Positions 37,610 through 47,083 of a stretch of DNA of 64,000 nt are shown in pieces (positions within the stretch are counted from its first letter, which is position 1; every line of letters starts with the position of its first letter). The position numbers were made by a program, and so were the translations under genes. The notes below the pieces were generated by a model. That model ran no database searches and was not told the origin of the DNA. It saw only the letters and a list, made by a program, of their open reading frames with translations. Source of the DNA: Burkholderiales bacterium (GTDB lineage: Bacteria; Pseudomonadota; Gammaproteobacteria; Burkholderiales; WYBJ01); the NCBI GenBank assembly GCA_022841915.1, contig JALHQN010000003.1, forward strand, positions 186,001-250,000. Direction: 5' to 3'.

Positions 37610-39753
37610 TGGAACCGCAACAGCTCAGCTGGATCGCCAACTTCATCTGGGGCATCGCGGACGATGTCCTGCGCGACCTGTACGTCCGCGGCAAGTACCG
37701 CGACGTGATCCTCCCCATGACCGTGCTTCGTCGCCTCGATGCCGTGCTCGTGCCGACGAAAATGGCCGTTCTCGATATGAAGGCTTCGCTCGACGTGGCT
37801 GGCATCACGAACCAGGACCAGGCGCTGCGTCAGGCGGCTGGGCAAGCCTTCTACAACACTTCCAGGTTCACGTTGCGCGACCTCAAGGCCCGCGCTAGTC
37901 AGCAGCAGCTCCGGGCGGATTTCGAAGCCTACCTAGACGGTTTCTCCCCCAACGTGCAGGACATCCTCGAGAACTTCGAGTTTCGCAATCAGATCCCGCG
38001 GCTGTCAAAGGCCGACGCGCTCGGCACGCTGATCGAGAAGCTCCTGTCGCCGGACGTCAACCTCAGCCCCAATCCAGTGCTCGACGCCGACGGCGCAGTG
38101 AAGCAGCCCGGCCTCGACAACCACGGCATGGGCACGGTGTTCGAGGAACTGGTGCGCCGCTTCAACGAGGAGAACAACGAGGAGGCCGGCGAGCACTGGA
38201 CGCCGCGAGATGCCGTCAAGCTGATGGCAAAGCTGATCTTCCTGCCGATCGCGGACGAGATCGAATCCGGCACCTACCTGCTCTACGACGGTGCGCTCGG
38301 CACGGGGGGCATGCTCACCGTAGCTGAAGAGACGCTCAAGGCGCTTGCGGACCGGCACGGCAAGCAGGTGGCCACGCATCTCTACGGCCAGGAAATCAAC
38401 GCCGAGACTTACGCGATCTGCAAAGCCGACCTCCTGCTGAAGGGTGAGGGCGACGAGGCGGACAACATCGTCGGCGGCCCGGAGCACTCCACCCTCGCCA
38501 AGGACGCCTTTCCCGCTCACGAGTTCGACTTCATGCTTTCCAATCCGCCTTATGGCAAGAGCTGGAAGAGCGACCTCGAGCGCATGGGCGGCAAGGAGGG
38601 CATCAAGGACCCGCGCTTCGTCATCGAGCACGCCGGCGACCCGGAGTATTCGCTCGTCACACGCACGAGCGACGGCCAGATGCTGTTCCTCGCCAACATG
38701 CTGAGCAAGATGAAGCGCGGCACGAAGCTCGGCAGCCGCATCGCCGAGGTGCACAACGGCTCGTCGCTCTTCACCGGAGATGCCGGCCAGGGCGAGAGCA
38801 ACATCCGGCGCTGGCTCATCGAGAACGACTGGCTCGAAGCCATCGTCGCGCTGCCGCTCAACATGTTCTACAACACCGGCATCGCGACCTACATCTGGGT
38901 GCTCACCAACCGCAAACCGACGCACCGCCAGGGCAAGGTGCAGCTGATCGACGCAACCCAATGGTTCAAGCCGCTGCGCAAGAACCTGGGCAAGAAGAAC
39001 TGCGAGTTTTCTGACGATGACATCGCACGCATCTGCGACACCTTCCTCAAGTTCGAGGAGTCCGAGCAGTCGAAGATCTTCCCGAATGCCGCCTTCGGCT
39101 ATTGGAAGGTGACGGTCGAGCGACCGCTTCGTCTCGCGGTGGATCTCGGCATTGAGCGACGCCGTGCTTTCCGTGCGGCCTGTGAAGAAGCCGACGAGGA
39201 GCCGATCGCGAACGTGGTGGATCGACTCGAAGTATCGTTCGAGGCTGGCCCGCATCGCGACTTCAACGTCTTCATGTGCGCCGTTGAAGCCGATGCTGAC
39301 CGACACGGGGTCAAGCTGACGTCGAAGCGCCGAAAGCTGCTCCAGTTCGCACTCGGATCCCGCGACGAGTCCGCCCGGGAAGTGATTTCCCGAATTCACA
39401 AGCCAGGCAAAGCTGCGGCTGATCGGATCCGCGGACTCTTCGAGACGCCCGTCGAGGGCAAGTCTGTCGTTGTGGAGTACGAGCCCGACCCTGACCTCCG
39501 CGACACCGAACAGGTGCCGCTGCTGGAGGACGGCGGCATCGAGGCGTTCCTGCGCCGCGAGGTGCTGCCGCACGTCCCCGATGCCTGGTACGTGCCGGAG
39601 AGCGTCAAGGTGGGCTACGAGATCAGCTTCACGCGCTACTTCTACAAACCGCAGCCGCTGCGGACGCTGGAGGCGATTCGGGCGGATATTCTCGAGCTAG
39701 AGACGGAGACTAAGGGGCTTCTAAACGAGATCATTGGAGGCCCCCCGTCATGA
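37609..39753 (+). CDS. hsdM: Type I restriction-modification methyltransferase subunit HsdM
   Basis: A 714-residue N6-adenine DNA methyltransferase subunit. Helical N-terminal domain (SWIANFIWGIADDVLRDLY), SAM-binding region in the fold around YDGALGTGGMLTVAEET, and the catalytic NPPY motif in FDFMLSNPPYGKSWKSD. A long C-terminal region follows. Methylates the host copy of the HsdS-defined site. It heads an operon that, unusually, continues with seven other genes before hsdS. Stop and next start overlap by 4 bp. Confidence 0.93.
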   Translation: MEPQQLSWIANFIWGIADDVLRDLYVRGKYRDVILPMTVLRRLDAVLVPTKMAVLDMKASLDVAGITNQDQALRQAAGQAFYNTSRFTLRDLKARASQQQLRADFEAYLDGFSPNVQDILENFEFRNQIPRLSKADALGTLIEKLLSPDVNLSPNPVLDADGAVKQPGLDNHGMGTVFEELVRRFNEENNEEAGEHWTPRDAVKLMAKLIFLPIADEIESGTYLLYDGALGTGGMLTVAEETLKALADRHGKQVATHLYGQEINAETYAICKADLLLKGEGDEADNIVGGPEHSTLAKDAFPAHEFDFMLSNPPYGKSWKSDLERMGGKEGIKDPRFVIEHAGDPEYSLVTRTSDGQMLFLANMLSKMKRGTKLGSRIAEVHNGSSLFTGDAGQGESNIRRWLIENDWLEAIVALPLNMFYNTGIATYIWVLTNRKPTHRQGKVQLIDATQWFKPLRKNLGKKNCEFSDDDIARICDTFLKFEESEQSKIFPNAAFGYWKVTVERPLRLAVDLGIERRRAFRAACEEADEEPIANVVDRLEVSFEAGPHRDFNVFMCAVEADADRHGVKLTSKRRKLLQFALGSRDESAREVISRIHKPGKAAADRIRGLFETPVEGKSVVVEYEPDPDLRDTEQVPLLEDGGIEAFLRREVLPHVPDAWYVPESVKVGYEISFTRYFYKPQPLRTLEAIRADILELETETKGLLNEIIGGPPS

Positions 39754-41798
39754 CCCGATTTCCGCTCCTCGTCCAATTCGAGTTCCATCCGGCATCGACG
39801 GAGGCGGCTGCCGCCGCAGAGTACCTACACGAAGTCTTGAACGCGGACCCGGCTGTGCCGGGTCTCCAAATCCCGACGACCTTCACGCCCGACGATGGCT
39901 CTGGAGAGCCGCCCGAACCTGCTGTCGCGACCGAAGCTGATCGTGTGCTTGTCGTCCTGCTGGCCGATGACCATCTGGCCGTTGCCGCGCGCAAGCCAAC
40001 GAAGAGCGGGACGACCTGGGGTGAATACGCGACCAAGCTTCGCTCTATCACCGAGGCCGCCGGACACCGCTTCATGCCGGTGCAACTCACGGAGAGCGCG
40101 TGGCCCATCGACAAGCGGCTCGATGATACGAACTTCCTCCGAGCTTGGGCGATCGACGGAGTCGAGGAACGGCATAGATTCATCGCGCGACGCCTCGTTC
40201 ACCTGCTGATTCGTCGGCTACGGCCCAGGCCTGAGAACGAGGATGCGCCGCCAGTCACCATCTTTCTCAGTCACACCAAGATGGACCTTGAGCACGAGCC
40301 GCGCGTCGTAAAGACTATGCTCGCTCACCTGACGGCTACCCAGCATGAGAAGACTTGGTTTGACAGCGGCGACATCTCGACAGGATCGCGGTTCGCTCAC
40401 GAGATTGAGAAGGGGGTCAAAGATACAGCGCTCCTGGCGATTGTGACGGACTCGTACTCGTCGCGTTCGTGGTGCCGGAAAGAGGTGCTATTCGCGAAGC
40501 ACCACCAAAGGCCGGTCGTGATCGTCGACGCTGTCCAGGAAAGGGAAACACGCCGCTTCCCTTACTCCGGCAACACGCCGGTCATCCGCTGGAAGGCCAA
40601 TGACGCGCAGGGCGTCGTAGACCTCCTCCTTCGAGAGGTGCTCCGACATACCTACGCCGAAGAGAGTCTGAAGCAACGCAAGCGTGAAACAGACCGGGTT
40701 CTGCCAGGGGGGCCAGAGCTAGTGACGATCGTGCATCTGATGAAAGACAAAGATCAGCCCGTAGTCCTGTACCCAGATCCGCTGCTCGGGCCAGAGGAGC
40801 TAGAGGTTCTCGAACGTACCGGGGTGCGTGTCGAGACGCCTCTGCAGCGCCACGCGCTCGCCTACGACCTCCGTAGTCGCAAGCTCACGGTGGCTCTATC
40901 GGTGTCGGGCGCTGAAGACCTGGGGCGTTACGGCTTGCGAGCCGCTCACCTGGATTCAATCCTCCTCGATCTTTCTCGCTACCTGCTTGTGGCTGGGATC
41001 CGGCTAGCCTATGGTGGCCATCTCGGTCCCGACGGCTACACGCTGCGCCTCGCTGATCTTCTCCGTGATCCGATAGTGGAGCAACTCCGAGGCACGCCAA
41101 GCACGGAGCAAGCGGCACCGGAGCTTGTCACGTACCTACCGTGGCCTATGCTCGCTTCCGTTCGTGACGAGGCTCGCCTGGGCCCACTCGTTGACATGCT
41201 TCGATGCGACCGGCCCTCCGACCTCGACGAGGCGCTCGATCCGTTGTTCGTCGCGGTTCCACACGTCGAGGTTCCATCGGATACGGCTCTCCGTCGATTC
41301 GCGTGGTCGAGGGGGCTGACCGCGATGCGTGAGCGCCAGACGAACGATCTGAGAGCGCGCGTCGTGATCGGGGGAAGGCTCGGTCGACCCGACAATCCAT
41401 ACCTGGGTCGGATGCCAGGCGTCCTCGAGGAAGCACTTCTTAGCATTCGTGCCCAGCTCCCGGTCTACCTCGTTGGGGCATTCGGAGGTTGCGCTCGACT
41501 CGTGCTAGACGCTCTCGATGGCATCGAACGCGCGGAGCTGACTTCGGCATACCACCAGGCTCTGCCGCACGCGATTGAACTGAAGAAGCTTTACACGGAC
41601 CGGAATGCAAAGTGGGAAGAGTTCGAGAACATCGCCGCCGAGCTGAAGGCGTGCGGCGTCTCGGGGCTTAAGAACGGGCTGTCCGTCGAGGGGAACCGTG
41701 AGCTCGCAACGTCGCGCTCTGCCGAACGGATTGTCGAGTTGGTCCTTCACGGCCTGCAGCAATGCAGTCAGTTAGCCGCTGCTGGCGGCGCGGAGTGA
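39750..41798 (+). CDS. TIR-SLOG fusion protein (putative NAD-cleaving effector)
   Basis: 682 residues. Residues about 1-165 are an uncharacterised domain that reads like another TIR-like Rossmann fold (RFPLLVQFEFHPAST; RVLVVLLADDH). Residues about 169-300 are a TIR domain (VTIFLSHTKMDLEHEP; DSGDISTGSRF; SSRSWCRKEVLFAKHH with the expected catalytic Glu245). From about residue 360 there is a SLOG/LSDAT-like nucleotide-binding domain (VAGIRLAYGGHLGPDGYTLRLADLL, then VYLVGAFGGCARLVLDAL). TIR domains cleave NAD+ or make signalling cyclic ADP-ribose; SLOG domains bind such nucleotides. Having both in one chain suggests self-sensing or activation by the separate TIR genes downstream. ATGA overlap with hsdM. 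Confidence 0.75.
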   Translation: MTRFPLLVQFEFHPASTEAAAAAEYLHEVLNADPAVPGLQIPTTFTPDDGSGEPPEPAVATEADRVLVVLLADDHLAVAARKPTKSGTTWGEYATKLRSITEAAGHRFMPVQLTESAWPIDKRLDDTNFLRAWAIDGVEERHRFIARRLVHLLIRRLRPRPENEDAPPVTIFLSHTKMDLEHEPRVVKTMLAHLTATQHEKTWFDSGDISTGSRFAHEIEKGVKDTALLAIVTDSYSSRSWCRKEVLFAKHHQRPVVIVDAVQERETRRFPYSGNTPVIRWKANDAQGVVDLLLREVLRHTYAEESLKQRKRETDRVLPGGPELVTIVHLMKDKDQPVVLYPDPLLGPEELEVLERTGVRVETPLQRHALAYDLRSRKLTVALSVSGAEDLGRYGLRAAHLDSILLDLSRYLLVAGIRLAYGGHLGPDGYTLRLADLLRDPIVEQLRGTPSTEQAAPELVTYLPWPMLASVRDEARLGPLVDMLRCDRPSDLDEALDPLFVAVPHVEVPSDTALRRFAWSRGLTAMRERQTNDLRARVVIGGRLGRPDNPYLGRMPGVLEEALLSIRAQLPVYLVGAFGGCARLVLDALDGIERAELTSAYHQALPHAIELKKLYTDRNAKWEEFENIAAELKACGVSGLKNGLSVEGNRELATSRSAERIVELVLHGLQQCSQLAAAGGAE

Positions 41799-41802
41799 AA
41801 CT

Positions 41803-42288
41803 ATGGCGGACAAGAAAAACATTTTCATTTCTCACGTCCACGAGGACGATGACCTTCTGCCGAAGCTGAAGGACCTCATCTCGAAAGCCGGGATGGAGGT
41901 GCGAGACGGCTCGATTAACAGTGACAAGCCGAACAATGCAAACAACCCTGACTACATTAAGGAGAAGTACCTCAAGCCGCACATCGACTGGGCCAGCACC
42001 CTCGTCGTGCTCATCACGCACGACACCGCGCAGAGCGACTGGGTCAATTGGGAGATCAAATACGCCGTCGAGCAGGGCAAGAACGTCGTCGGCGTGTTCG
42101 CACAGGGAGCGACAGACGCAGATATCCCCGAGGCGTTGCGAACGCTCGGCGACGCTGCTGTCGTGGGCTGGCAAAGCGAGCGCGTCGTCGATGCGATCAA
42201 CGGCAAGATCACCGACTTCGACGACCCTGCGGCAGCGGGGCCACGCGCGGCACCCGACTACACGCTCAAGAGGTATAGCTGCGGATGA
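41803..42288 (+). CDS. Small TIR-like (MTH538/DUF1863-type) protein
   Basis: 161 residues, a single TIR-like fold: KNIFISHVHEDDDLLPKLKDLISKAGMEVRDGS at the N-terminus, then STLVVLITHDTAQSDWVNWEIKYAVEQGKNVVGVF, with the likely catalytic Glu84 in W-E-I. The tail (DDPAAAGPRAAPDYTLKRYSCG) looks like a short, conserved-length end. Related to Thoeris ThsB-like signalling proteins in defence loci. It follows TIR-SLOG by 4 bp and overlaps the next gene by ATGA. May sense infection and produce a cyclic nucleotide for the SLOG domain, by inference. Confidence 0.75.
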   Translation: MADKKNIFISHVHEDDDLLPKLKDLISKAGMEVRDGSINSDKPNNANNPDYIKEKYLKPHIDWASTLVVLITHDTAQSDWVNWEIKYAVEQGKNVVGVFAQGATDADIPEALRTLGDAAVVGWQSERVVDAINGKITDFDDPAAAGPRAAPDYTLKRYSCG

Positions 42289-42965
42289 AACTCTACTCTT
42301 ACGTTGTGGCGCGTGACTTCGGGTTTGCCCCGAATCCGTTCTTCGGGTTCTGCACCTTGGCGACCTGCAAGCCGGATATCCGTAAGCATGCATCGGTAGG
42401 AGACTGGGTCATCGGGACTGGAGCCAAGGGCACCTACGAGTACCAGGGGCGGCTCATATACGCGATGCAGGTGAGCGAGATCCTCGACTTCGACAAGTAC
42501 TGGAATGACCTTCGGTTTGTACTGAAGCGCCCCAACCTGAGGGGCAGCCTGAAGGTCATGTATGGGGACAACATCTACAGCCGAGAGGGCAAGAACTGGG
42601 CGCAGGCCGATTCCCATCACAGCTTGGCCAACGGTCGTGTGAACAAGGCTAACCTCGTCTGGGACACCAACGTCGATAGCCTGCTCGTCGGCGCGAAGTT
42701 TGTCTACTGGGGGCGCTCGGCGCCCACGATCCCGAAGCAGTTTCGATCGTTCGGCAAAGATAAGGTCGACATTTGCTCAGGCAGAGGTTACCGCGTATTC
42801 ACGGGCGACCTGCCCGCTGCGTTCGTGGCTTGGCTTGAGAACGAAGGCAAATGGGGCGTGCAGGGAGATCCCCTGGAGTTCGCGAGGCACGAACGAGCAA
42901 CGGTGCCAGCATCGAAGGCTGTTGCCACCACTTCCAGGCGGACCGCACGAAGGAGCGCGCGATGA
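42285..42965 (+). CDS. Nmad2-domain protein (nucleotide-modification associated)
   Basis: 226 residues. The N-terminus KLYSYVVARDFGFAPNPFFGFCTLATCKPDIRKHASVGDWVIGTG is the hallmark I recognise as Nmad2, a domain predicted (Iyer, Aravind and colleagues) to take part in modified-base systems. The C-terminal tail is Arg/Ser-rich. The domain has no biochemically proved reaction that I know of. Its placement between a TIR gene and a MazG-like gene, inside a type I R-M operon, points to recognition or processing of unusual nucleotides or DNA bases. ATGA overlaps on both sides. Confidence 0.7.
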   Translation: MKLYSYVVARDFGFAPNPFFGFCTLATCKPDIRKHASVGDWVIGTGAKGTYEYQGRLIYAMQVSEILDFDKYWNDLRFVLKRPNLRGSLKVMYGDNIYSREGKNWAQADSHHSLANGRVNKANLVWDTNVDSLLVGAKFVYWGRSAPTIPKQFRSFGKDKVDICSGRGYRVFTGDLPAAFVAWLENEGKWGVQGDPLEFARHERATVPASKAVATTSRRTARRSAR

Positions 42966-44092
42966 GTGGTAGTCGTTGGCTCCTAGAGTTCGCTGCGCTC
43001 ACGGAGAAAACCGACAAACTCAAGGACAAGTCCGATCACGTTGCGCTCCTAGCTGCAGGCTTAATCGGCGAAGCTGGAAGCGTCGTCTCTGAGTTTAAGA
43101 AGAAGCGTCGCGAGCGGGAGGCCTACCCGGTCTACCGCGAGAGGATGGTCGAAGAGATCGGCGACTTTCTTTGGTACTTCGTGCGACTCGTTGCGGTTGT
43201 CGCACCGGGCCTGCTCGAAGAACTCGAGATGCCGGGCAATGTGGTCCTTCCGGCTGCGGGCAGACCTCAGCTCACTGGGCACCTCGAATTCGGAGCGGCG
43301 GTCGGCGAAGTTCTCGCGGCCATCAGTACATCTCGGAACGAGGATATGCGGACGCTTCTGGGCCGCGCGTGGGCCTTCCTGAACGTGATCAGCAACGACG
43401 CGAACGTGAGTCTCCGCGTCGCTGCTGAGCGCAACACGGCGAAGACTAAGAGTCGCTGGCCCGACGAGAAGCGGTATACGGCCCTATTCGACGACGACTT
43501 CCCTGTGGAGGAACAGCTCCCTCGACGGCTTCAGGTGGACTTCCTTGAGCGAGCGCGCGGCACGCACTGTGCCGTCGTCCTGCGATGCAACGACATCAAC
43601 TTCGGCGACCGGCTCACTGACAACATTGAAGACCCGGACGGCTACCGTTTTCACGACATCTTCCACTTTGCTTACGCGGTGCATCTGGGCTGGTCGCCCG
43701 TCGTGCGCGCGCTCATGCGAACCAAGCGCAAGAGCAACTCGAGAATCGATGAGGAGCAGGACGGCGCGCGCGCTGTCATTCTCGAAGAAGCTGTTTCCGC
43801 GATAGTTTTTAGCCGCGCTAAGCAGCTCAAGTTCTTTGCCGGGTTGGATCATGTTGACTTCGATCTTCTGAAGACGGTCAAGGAGTTCGTGGAGGGCTTC
43901 GAGGTCGAGACCGTGCCGCTATGGCAATGGGAAACGGCGATCCTCGACGGCTACTGTGTCTTCCGCGAGCTGTGTGCAGGACCAGGTGGACGCGTGACGC
44001 TTGATCTCGGTGCCCGCCGACTAACCTACGCGCGACGCGCTGCGAGCTACGATAAGCAGGGACTGTCGTCGACTTCGCGAGGAACACCATGA
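42962..44092 (+). CDS. MazG-like nucleotide pyrophosphohydrolase with unknown C-terminal domain
   Basis: A 376-residue protein from ATG 42962 (overlaps the previous stop). The N-terminal 85 residues are MazG-like: LIGEAGSVVSEFKKKRRE, then RMVEEIGDFLWYFVRLV with the E-E-x-x-D metal box. The first ExxE half reads E-A-G-S, so one acidic ligand differs. The C-terminal half (FHDIFHFAYAVHLGWSPVVRALMRTKRKSN; EDGARAVILEEAVSAIVFSRAKQL pattern) is a conserved-looking MazG-associated domain. MazG proteins hydrolyse (d)NTPs to NMPs, so this could deplete or sanitise unusual nucleotides during phage infection. ATGA overlap with the next gene. Confidence 0.7.
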   Translation: MSGSRWLLEFAALTEKTDKLKDKSDHVALLAAGLIGEAGSVVSEFKKKRREREAYPVYRERMVEEIGDFLWYFVRLVAVVAPGLLEELEMPGNVVLPAAGRPQLTGHLEFGAAVGEVLAAISTSRNEDMRTLLGRAWAFLNVISNDANVSLRVAAERNTAKTKSRWPDEKRYTALFDDDFPVEEQLPRRLQVDFLERARGTHCAVVLRCNDINFGDRLTDNIEDPDGYRFHDIFHFAYAVHLGWSPVVRALMRTKRKSNSRIDEEQDGARAVILEEAVSAIVFSRAKQLKFFAGLDHVDFDLLKTVKEFVEGFEVETVPLWQWETAILDGYCVFRELCAGPGGRVTLDLGARRLTYARRAASYDKQGLSSTSRGTP

Positions 44093-44631
44093 GCATCAGA
44101 CATAAGGTCTTCGTCAGCTATCACCACGCGCGCGACGAGGCGTACAAGACGAAGTTCGAGCGATTCGGCGGCATCTTCGACGTCCTCGTCCCGGGCTCGG
44201 TGAACGCCGGGGACATCGACTCGAACCTGCCTCCCGAAACGATCCGCCAGAAGATCCGCGACGAGTATCTCCGCGACACCTCGGTCACGGTCGTCCTCAT
44301 CGGCGCTGAGACATGGCAGCGGAAGCACATTGGCTGTGAGATCGGCTCGTCGATTCGACAGTCGCAGTACAACCCGCGCTCCGGCCTCCTCGGCATCTTG
44401 CTGCCGACGTACCCACGAACCGACACGATGAAGTACAACCCCCACACAACTCCGCCGCGACTCTACGACAACATCAACTGTGAGTTCGCGACCATATTCA
44501 ACTGGTCCGACAACCCCACGACGGTTCAAGGCTGGATTCATGACGCTTACCTGCGGAGGAGCACGAAGCAGCCCGATAACTCCCGAGCGTCGTTTGGCAA
44601 GAACCGTGCGGACACCCAGTGGACCGACTGA
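44089..44631 (+). CDS. ThsB-like TIR domain protein
   Basis: 180 residues: HKVFVSYHHARDEAYKTKFER, the linker ETIRQKIRDEYLRDTSVTVVLIG, and RKHIGCEIGSSIRQ with Glu84 at the expected catalytic position. This matches ThsB of the Thoeris anti-phage system, which on infection makes a cyclic ADP-ribose isomer that activates ThsA, a SLOG-containing NADase. Here the only SLOG protein is the TIR-SLOG gene 2.3 kb upstream in the same operon. Residue order and length are normal. It overlaps the upstream gene by ATGA; the next ATG follows 2 bp after the stop. Confidence 0.8.
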   Translation: MSIRHKVFVSYHHARDEAYKTKFERFGGIFDVLVPGSVNAGDIDSNLPPETIRQKIRDEYLRDTSVTVVLIGAETWQRKHIGCEIGSSIRQSQYNPRSGLLGILLPTYPRTDTMKYNPHTTPPRLYDNINCEFATIFNWSDNPTTVQGWIHDAYLRRSTKQPDNSRASFGKNRADTQWTD

Positions 44632-44633
44632 GC

Positions 44634-45677
44634 ATGCGAGCTGCCTACGAGATTCGGCTACCAGGCGGGCGCGTGCTCAGAACCACGCCCGTGTTCGACA
44701 CGTACTGGCGCTTCGCCGCGGAGCGACAGGAGATGTTTATGCGCCGCGTGCTCGGCACTACGCCGCCATGGACCGAGGATCCGATTCTCAGCATCCATCG
44801 CTTCACGAATGCGTACCGCGCATCGGACCGCGTAAGCCAGTACCTGATTCGCCACGTGATCTACGAGGGCTCGCAGAAGTCCGAGGAGGTCTTCTTCCGC
44901 GCGATCCTGTTCAAGCTGTTCAACAGGATCGAGACGTGGGAGAGCCTACGTAGGAAGCTCGGCACGCTGAGCTGGCGGGATTTCTCGTTCGACACCTACG
45001 CGAAGGTGCTGGACGGGTTGCTCGAACACGGCGAGCGCGTGTACTCGGCCGCATACATCATGCCGTCACCCGCGTTTGGCAGTCCGCGCAAGCACCGAAA
45101 CCACCTGCGGCTCATCGAGCACATGATGGGCGACAGGGCACCGAAGAAGCTCGCGAAGACCGGGTCGCTTCGAGAAGCGTTCGAGCTGCTGCGCGGCTAT
45201 CCGTCGCTCGGCGAATTCCTCGCATTCCAGTTCGCCATCGACGTCAACTACAGCGAGCTCACCGACTTCTCAGAGATGGAGTTCGTCGTAGCAGGTCCCG
45301 GGGCGCGGGACGGCATCAGCAAGTGCTTCAACGACATGGCAGGCCTGAGCGAGGCCGAGATCATCAAGGTCATGGCCGAGCGCGCGACCGACGAGTTTGC
45401 GCGGCTGGGCATGAAGTTCCAGAGCCTCTGGGGCCGTAGCCTTCAACTCATCGACTGCCAGAACGTGTTCTGCGAGGTCAGCAAGTACGCGCGCGTCGCG
45501 CACCCCGAGATCGAGGGCAAGTCGGGACGAACGCGCATTAAGCAGAAGTACATACCGCGTCCGACACCAATTCCGCAGTGGTACCCGCCGAAGTGGGGAT
45601 TAACGCCCAAAGGTGGCCTAGAACTTGAGCCGCGTGAGCTGCCGCTGAGATCTTTGCTCGTGAACCCCTTGCCATGA
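44634..45677 (+). CDS. 5-hmdU DNA kinase helical-domain / thymine-pyrophosphorylase-like protein
   Basis: 347 residues. The block VFDTYWRFAAERQEMFMRRVLG, then PPWTEDPILSIHRFTNAYRASDRVSQYLIRHVIY, is what I recognise as the HMUDK_hel / alpha-glutamyl-putrescinyl-thymine pyrophosphorylase-like (clade 3) family. Such proteins occur in phage and bacterial systems that handle hypermodified thymines. It could recognise modified phage DNA or mark host DNA. GTG 44619 is an alternative start overlapping the TIR gene; ATG 44634 is preferred. Its stop overlaps the hsdS start, tying the module to the R-M genes. Confidence 0.65.
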   Translation: MRAAYEIRLPGGRVLRTTPVFDTYWRFAAERQEMFMRRVLGTTPPWTEDPILSIHRFTNAYRASDRVSQYLIRHVIYEGSQKSEEVFFRAILFKLFNRIETWESLRRKLGTLSWRDFSFDTYAKVLDGLLEHGERVYSAAYIMPSPAFGSPRKHRNHLRLIEHMMGDRAPKKLAKTGSLREAFELLRGYPSLGEFLAFQFAIDVNYSELTDFSEMEFVVAGPGARDGISKCFNDMAGLSEAEIIKVMAERATDEFARLGMKFQSLWGRSLQLIDCQNVFCEVSKYARVAHPEIEGKSGRTRIKQKYIPRPTPIPQWYPPKWGLTPKGGLELEPRELPLRSLLVNPLP

Positions 45678-47083
45678 TCGAAAGCTGCAGATTGCATTCC
45701 GCAATGAAGGACTCCGGCGTGCCGTGGCTTGGGAAGGTTCCGAAGCATTGGCAGTTGCACCGAATGAAGACCCTCGTGAGGGAGCGTGTTCAGAAGGGGT
45801 TCCCGGATGAGCCGTTACTGGCTGCTACGCAGACGAAGGGGGTCGTGCGCAAGGAGCGATATGAAAATCGGACAGTGCTCGCCTTGAAGGACTTGCACCT
45901 ACTCAAACTGGTGCTTGTTAACGATTTCGTGATTTCACTGCGGTCCTTCCAAGGAGGAATCGAATATGCCCGTGAGCAGGGAATCATCAGCCCTGCCTAC
46001 ACGATCCTCTACGCCACAGGTCCAGCGATGCACGGCTACTTGGCGCGACTGTTTAAGTCCGCCCCGTACGTCGAGAACCTTTCGCTCTTCGTGACGGGTA
46101 TTCGACAGGGACAAAACATCGATTACGAAAAGCTGGCGAGGGCCGAGGTTCCAGTTCCGCCGCCTGCCGAGCAAGCCGCCATCGTCCGCTTCCTCGACCA
46201 TGCGGACCGCCGGATTCGGCGGTACATCCGCGCGAAGCAGAAGCTGATCAAGCTGCTCGAGGAGGAGAAGCAGGCCATCATTCACCGCGCCGTCACCCGC
46301 GGTCTCGACCCCAACGTCCGCCTCAAGCCCTCCGGCGTGGAATGGCTGGGGGATGTGCCGGGGCATTGGGAGTTGATGCGCGTAAAACAGGTGACCCAGG
46401 TCCTGCGGGGCAAGTTCACGCACCGTCCGCGAAACGACCCATCGTTCTTCGACGGGCAGTACCCCTTCATTCAGACTGGGGAGGTCGCCCGCGCGGGCAA
46501 GTCGATTACCAGCTATCGGCAAACTCTCAATCAGCGCGGCCTCGCCGTGAGTAAGCTGTTTCCAGCGGGCACGCTTGTCATGACAATTGCCGCGAACATC
46601 GGTGACGTCGCGATACTCGACTTCGAAGCTTGCTTTCCTGACAGTGTGGTCGGATTCGTTCCAAGGGAACGAGTCGAGCGCGACTTCCTCTACTATCTGT
46701 TCGTCGCAATGAAGCTCGAGCTTTTGCGAGAGGCTCCAGTCAACACTCAGGGAAACTTGAATGTCGATCGAATCGGAGCGAGGGCAATCGCTCTGCCTCC
46801 CGAGGTTGAGCAGCAGGCAATCGTTCGGTGGATCGAGGCCAGCTGCGCTTCATTGACTGGCGCCGTCGAAAAGGCCAGCGGCGAAGTCTCGCTCCTCCGT
46901 GAATACCGCACCCGCCTCATCGCCGAAGTCGTCACCGGTAAGCTCGACGTGCGCGAGGCGGCGGCGCGGCTGCCCGATGAGAGCGACGACCTCGAACCGC
47001 TTGATGAAGCCGCGATCGAGAGCGAGGCTGCAGATTCCGACGCCAGCGACACCGATGGCATAGCCGAGGAGGCTGAGGCGTGA
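45674..47083 (+). CDS. hsdS: Type I restriction-modification specificity subunit HsdS
   Basis: A 469-residue subunit with the two target-recognition domains expected: VPWLGKVPKHWQLHRMKTLV starts TRD1 and VEWLGDVPGHWELMRVKQVT starts TRD2. Conserved helical spacers follow each (PPPAEQAAIVRFLDHADRRIRRYIRAKQKLIKLLEEEKQAIIHRAVT and LPPEVEQQAIVRWIEASC). These set the DNA half-site spacing. It determines which bipartite sequence the complex methylates or cuts. Its C-terminus is acidic (DESDDLEPLDEAA). ATGA overlaps upstream, GTGA downstream. Confidence 0.93.
   Translation: MIESCRLHSAMKDSGVPWLGKVPKHWQLHRMKTLVRERVQKGFPDEPLLAATQTKGVVRKERYENRTVLALKDLHLLKLVLVNDFVISLRSFQGGIEYAREQGIISPAYTILYATGPAMHGYLARLFKSAPYVENLSLFVTGIRQGQNIDYEKLARAEVPVPPPAEQAAIVRFLDHADRRIRRYIRAKQKLIKLLEEEKQAIIHRAVTRGLDPNVRLKPSGVEWLGDVPGHWELMRVKQVTQVLRGKFTHRPRNDPSFFDGQYPFIQTGEVARAGKSITSYRQTLNQRGLAVSKLFPAGTLVMTIAANIGDVAILDFEACFPDSVVGFVPRERVERDFLYYLFVAMKLELLREAPVNTQGNLNVDRIGARAIALPPEVEQQAIVRWIEASCASLTGAVEKASGEVSLLREYRTRLIAEVVTGKLDVREAAARLPDESDDLEPLDEAAIESEAADSDASDTDGIAEEAEA

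Noticed and set aside
38005-39573. 522-codon open frame on the minus strand
   Set aside because: Antisense to hsdM, no recognisable domain.
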